Notes under the pieces: generated by a model
Told to the model about the DNA's origin: nothing
What the model saw: the letters and a program-made list of their open reading frames with translations, nothing else
Databases searched by the model: none
DNA from: Oscillospiraceae bacterium
Lineage (GTDB): Bacteria > Bacillota > Clostridia > Oscillospirales > Oscillospiraceae
Direction: 5' to 3'
DNA: 64,000 nt
NCBI GenBank assembly: GCA_902775985.1
Contig: CACYOR010000001.1
Coordinates: 62,001-126,000, forward strand
Shown here: one piece after another, positions 61,145-64,000 of the stretch
Numbering within the stretch: position 1 is the stretch's first letter
How the letters are laid out: each line of letters opens with the position of its first letter
Translations under genes and position numbers: made by a program

Positions 61145-62584
61145 ATGAAAGAGTTGAAAGGGAAAACAGCCGGCAAAGCGCTGATCTTTCTTCTTCTGTT
61201 TGTGCTCCTGTTTCAGGGGGCCAATGCTCTTCTGCTGCCGAAAAACTACGCCCTGACAAGCGACTGGCCGGCGAGCTCTAACACGGAAGGTGTCTATCGT
61301 CTGGAGAAGAACAGCCTTGATCTTCTGATTCTTGGAAGCAGCAAGGCCTATACGGCGTTTGTTCCGCAGATTTTATACGATGAGTATGGTATGCGCGCCT
61401 ATAATCTTGGGACAGACCTGCAAAGCCCGCATATGAGCTATTACTGGCTGCGGGAAGCTTTGAAGCGGCAATCGCCCAAAATCGTTGTACTGGAGACCAG
61501 CATGTTTTTCCCAGTCATCACCGATCAGCCTCTCAATACGTCTGAGGCGATGATGCGGAAGGCCATGGATCCCATGCGCTGGTCCTTCAATAAGCTGCAC
61601 GCCCTTTGGGAGATATACCGTCTGGACAAGACCCAGAACTGGAAGAGCTATGTCTTTCCCAATCTGCGCTTTCATGAGCGCTGGAAAGAATGGAACGAGG
61701 ATGATTTCACACTGTCGGAACTTAGAGTCCACAACGAACTGCTCGGCTGGTCACCATTGATGGAGAAAAGCGGTATTGACGATTTTCGCCCCATCCATGT
61801 TGAGCCGCTTGCAGCGAGCGCCAACTTCGCCCCGTATATGGAGATGTATCTGGACCGGATCACGGCTCTCTGTCGGGAAAGGAGCATCACGCTTGTACTT
61901 GTCACAACACCGGATACCGGGGCCAGTGCAGCGACGCACCGGAGTATGGAGAACTATGCCAAGTCCAACTCGCTCCACTTCCTGGATTTGAATGAGCAAG
62001 AATGCTATGAGGCCATGGGCTATGACTTCGCTGAGGACAATGCCGACTTTGAACATCCCAATGTTTCCGGCGCGCAAAAGTTGAGCCGCCGTCTGGGCGA
62101 ATATCTGTATTCTGAGTACCCAGTTCAAGGCGGCCAGGGAAGCGCCTGGGAAAATGGCAGGACCTATTATAGCCACATTCTGGACGAATGGTCACTTCGC
62201 GGGAAGACGGTACCGGAGCACTACTGCGAGGCGCTTGAGGAGCTTGCCTGCACGGTTTTCCTCGCCATGGATAAAAACTGGGCAGACACAGTTACGCCTT
62301 CCGTTCAAGCCTTTTTGACCCGGCTTGGCGCGGAACCGGAAAAAGCCTTCTGGGCAGTGCTGGAAAACGGGGTGCCTGTTTCCGCAGGGACGGAGAAAGA
62401 GGCGTACGGCAGTTTTCGTTCCGGGCGCAGCCGGTATGAAATCAGTACAACGCAGCCCTGCTCGATTGCGCTGGACGGCCGGGAACAGGCAAAAGAAGGC
62501 AAGGGAATCAGCATTGTGATCTACGATAGTCTGCGTCGTCGCTTGATCGACAGTGTCTGCCTCCAAAACGGCGTGATACGATAA
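61145..62584 (+). CDS. SGNH/AlgX-DltD-like acyl-transfer partner protein
   Basis: A 479-residue protein with an N-terminal membrane anchor (~11-31) and an extracytoplasmic SGNH-like domain. The nucleophile Ser is in LLILGSSKAYTAF (about residue 68-72); the C-terminal catalytic pair is in DFEHPNVSGAQKL (DxxH). Partners of MBOAT proteins (PatB, AlgX/AlgJ, DltD) have this layout and transfer acyl groups to surface polymers. The last ~130 residues are not recognised. It starts 1 nt after the MBOAT stop, GGAG 9 nt upstream. Confidence 0.85.
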   Translation: MKELKGKTAGKALIFLLLFVLLFQGANALLLPKNYALTSDWPASSNTEGVYRLEKNSLDLLILGSSKAYTAFVPQILYDEYGMRAYNLGTDLQSPHMSYYWLREALKRQSPKIVVLETSMFFPVITDQPLNTSEAMMRKAMDPMRWSFNKLHALWEIYRLDKTQNWKSYVFPNLRFHERWKEWNEDDFTLSELRVHNELLGWSPLMEKSGIDDFRPIHVEPLAASANFAPYMEMYLDRITALCRERSITLVLVTTPDTGASAATHRSMENYAKSNSLHFLDLNEQECYEAMGYDFAEDNADFEHPNVSGAQKLSRRLGEYLYSEYPVQGGQGSAWENGRTYYSHILDEWSLRGKTVPEHYCEALEELACTVFLAMDKNWADTVTPSVQAFLTRLGAEPEKAFWAVLENGVPVSAGTEKEAYGSFRSGRSRYEISTTQPCSIALDGREQAKEGKGISIVIYDSLRRRLIDSVCLQNGVIR

Positions 62585-62612
62585 AAACACGGATTTTTTT
62601 CCGTGTTTTTTT
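62583..62612 (+). terminator. terminator of the MBOAT-SGNH operon
   Basis: A perfect 10-bp stem AAAAACACGG / CCGTGTTTTT (62583-62592, 62601-62610), followed by TTT. Confidence 0.92.
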
Positions 62613-62619
62613 CATCCCA

Positions 62620-62657
62620 TGCAACCGATGCGGCTGATTTTTCGTGTATATAGGTGA
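62620..62657 (+). promoter_or_regulatory. candidate ECF-type promoter of the second sigma cassette
   Basis: TGCAA, 18 nt, CGTGTATATAGGTGA, 38 nt before the sigma start. 11 of 15 bases of the -10 block match the element at 23836-23850 before the paralogous sigma gene. Suggests a shared auto-regulated promoter class. Confidence 0.5.
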
Positions 62658-62694
62658 AAGCGCTTTTAAGATAATTCAGATGAAGGAGGCCGTC

Positions 62695-63252
62695 ATGGAG
62701 GATTCCGCCATTGTTGAACTATATTGGCAGCGCTCTGACCGAGCGATCGAAGAATCCGCACGAAAGTACGGCAGCTACTGCGAATACATCGCTCGATCCA
62801 TATGTGGCAACCGGGAGGACGCCGGAGAGTGCGTCAACGACACCTGGCTCGCAGCCTGGAATGCCATGCCGGATAAGCGCCCAAAACGTCTTGCCGCTTT
62901 TCTTGGCTGCCTTACCCGTCATCTGGCCATTGATCGTGTACGCGCGGAAACAAGCCAGAAGCGGGGAAACGGTGAAATGCTATTGGCCTTGGATGAGCTG
63001 AGTGAGAGCCTGGCCGCTCAATCGGACCCGGTAAAGGAGACCGAACAACGGGAGCTGGGAGAGAGCGTACGAAACTGGCTGAGTAGCCTCAACGAGACGG
63101 AAAGGCTTGTTTTCCTGGGCCGTTATTACTATCTGCTCTCCATCCCGCAGATCGCAGGCCACTTTGGATACAGCGAGAGCAAGACCAAGAGCATTCTGTT
63201 CCGCCTGAGAGGCAGACTGAAACGCTATCTGGAGAAGGAGGGACTTCTGTGA
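62695..63252 (+). CDS. ECF-like sigma-70 family sigma factor (cassette 2)
   Basis: A 185-residue sigma factor clearly paralogous to the one at 23878 (both begin MED, share ECVNDTWLxAWNxMPD and SLNETER/GLNETER, and end in a LKRYLEKEGL-type tail). Region 2 is at about 20-90, region 4 at 120-180 (YLLSIPQIAGHFGYSESKTK). ATG at 62695 with AGGAGG 5 nt upstream; longer in-frame readings begin inside the promoter. Its stop overlaps the next gene (GTGA). Confidence 0.92.
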   Translation: MEDSAIVELYWQRSDRAIEESARKYGSYCEYIARSICGNREDAGECVNDTWLAAWNAMPDKRPKRLAAFLGCLTRHLAIDRVRAETSQKRGNGEMLLALDELSESLAAQSDPVKETEQRELGESVRNWLSSLNETERLVFLGRYYYLLSIPQIAGHFGYSESKTKSILFRLRGRLKRYLEKEGLL

Positions 63253-64000
63253 ACGCGTTCGATCTTTGGGATGCTTTGAACCAGGCGGACGAGAAAGAAC
63301 TGGAGAGAGCCCGCAGCTTTTATCACATCGGAATGGAGGAGATTGTCCCTATGAAGAAAACACGAAAAGCTTTTCAGACGCTGCTGATTGCGGCGGTCAT
63401 CACGGCCCTCATGGGTGTTTCGGCTTTTGCAGCCGGATTGTTTCAAGTCAGCAGTCGGGCTGTGGAAGAAGGGGAGCGGTTTCAGGTAAGTTTTAAAACC
63501 CCGGACGAAGACATTGTCGGCGAATGGCCCGCTACCTATGCGCTGGAGTTTGACGGCGCAGAGGAGTGCCAGGCGGTGCGCTATCGCTTCAACAGTCTTC
63601 CGGAGGGCGTTTATATTCCAGCAGGAGCGGATGGATGGATTGAACGTGCGGATTGGAAAGAAGGTGAGATCGCTACCATCCCTTGGTGTGAACATGTTGA
63701 GTGCACCGTCAAAAAAGGCGGAGGAGGCTTTTTTGTCTCGGACATATTCTACATGCCGTGCTACGTGAATGACGGCGCGTTGATCTTGATGAACCACACG
63801 CCGGATCAGATGGAAGAGGAGGACTGGGATGGCAGACATGTTATAAAGATCACGTCCGATCACTGGAAGGGGATCGACGGCGAACTGCATGACCTGCCCG
63901 AGACCAATTATGTTCTAATCATTGATACGGATCAGGGCTGGATTTTTGCGATCCGCGGTACCGCCTCGATGGACGATCTGCTCTATTTAGCGAAAAATCT
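63249..64000 (+). CDS. putative membrane anti-sigma/sensor protein, cassette 2 (3' end beyond window)
   Basis: Open from GTG at 63249, overlapping the sigma stop by 4 nt, through the right edge (at least 250 residues). Layout as in the 24429 gene: a short cytosolic N-terminus (NAFDLWDALNQADEKELERAR), one membrane helix (~42-63) ending in AFAAGLF, then an extracytoplasmic domain. The N-terminal module and helix resemble those of the other cassette (ALNDVDNNQLERTR; AYAAGWF), but the outer domains differ. Taken as the regulator of the upstream sigma factor by position and topology. Confidence 0.78.
   Translation, partial: MNAFDLWDALNQADEKELERARSFYHIGMEEIVPMKKTRKAFQTLLIAAVITALMGVSAFAAGLFQVSSRAVEEGERFQVSFKTPDEDIVGEWPATYALEFDGAEECQAVRYRFNSLPEGVYIPAGADGWIERADWKEGEIATIPWCEHVECTVKKGGGGFFVSDIFYMPCYVNDGALILMNHTPDQMEEEDWDGRHVIKITSDHWKGIDGELHDLPETNYVLIIDTDQGWIFAIRGTASMDDLLYLAKN

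Noticed and set aside
1..64000. CRISPR arrays, tRNA/rRNA genes, prophage or transposase genes
   Set aside because: No regularly spaced direct repeats, no cloverleaf-like or rRNA-like stretches, and no integrase, phage or transposase motifs were seen on either strand.

Overview
The window looks like a chromosomal segment of an endospore-forming, low-to-mid GC Clostridia, most like the Oscillospiraceae/Ruminococcaceae group. The reasons are a complete spoIIIA operon, an alpha/beta-type SASP, a CotJ-type coat protein, a tyrosine T-box, a CIRCE operator, a DUF1540 protein, and AGGAGG-type ribosome binding sites throughout. There are no rRNA or tRNA genes, no CRISPR array, no prophage and no transposase. 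Most of the window is densely packed housekeeping sequence, with a few accessory insertions.

Layout. 1-1.9 kb: spore coat fusion (cut by the left edge), SASP, thioredoxin, and a small membrane protein. 1.9-6.3 kb: spoIIIAA-AH behind a sigma-E-type promoter. 6.4-15.3 kb: the yqhY-nusB-xseA-xseB-ispA-dxs-tlyA-nadK-argR-recN cluster. 15.3-17.2 kb: a tyrosine T-box leader reading into a Cys-rich C_GCAxxG_C_C protein and tyrS. 17.5-23.8 kb: single-gene units, namely a nucleotide-sugar 4,6-dehydratase, a CIRCE-controlled Hsp20, tatD, cdsA and a HerA/YjgR-like ATPase. 23.8-31.3 kb: the most accessory stretch, with an ECF sigma/membrane partner cassette, a 239-bp MITE-like element, a DegV protein, a stand-alone MotA/MotB-like (ZorAB-superfamily) pair and a glycosyltransferase.

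31.4-41.3 kb: lepB-rbgA-rnhB-yraN, a DUF1540 protein, a phosphoesterase, then protein quality control (tig, clpP, clpX, lon) and engB. 41.4-46.3 kb: larC and a heterodimeric ABC exporter. 46.4-51.9 kb: aspartate-family amino acid genes, with hom-lysC-asd on the minus strand diverging from an ACT-domain regulator and thrC. 52-54.8 kb: a sugar aminotransferase, the ClpP-like tepA and uppP. 54.8-59.7 kb: ftsK/spoIIIE, mrnC and rqcH. 59.7-62.6 kb: an MBOAT/SGNH acyl-transfer pair whose MBOAT gene is frameshifted at an A7 tract. 62.6-64 kb: a second sigma/membrane partner cassette, paralogous to the first and cut by the right edge.

The points most worth follow-up are the two paralogous ECF cassettes with a shared candidate auto-regulated promoter, the A7 frameshift in the MBOAT gene (phase variation, -1 frameshifting or decay), the orphan stator-like motor pair, a minimal SpoIIIAG that lacks room for the insertion seen in the known ring, a CotJA-CotJB fusion, a tepA ribosome binding site buried in a terminator hairpin, and the MITE-like element. 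All calls come from reading the sequence; no database search was run.
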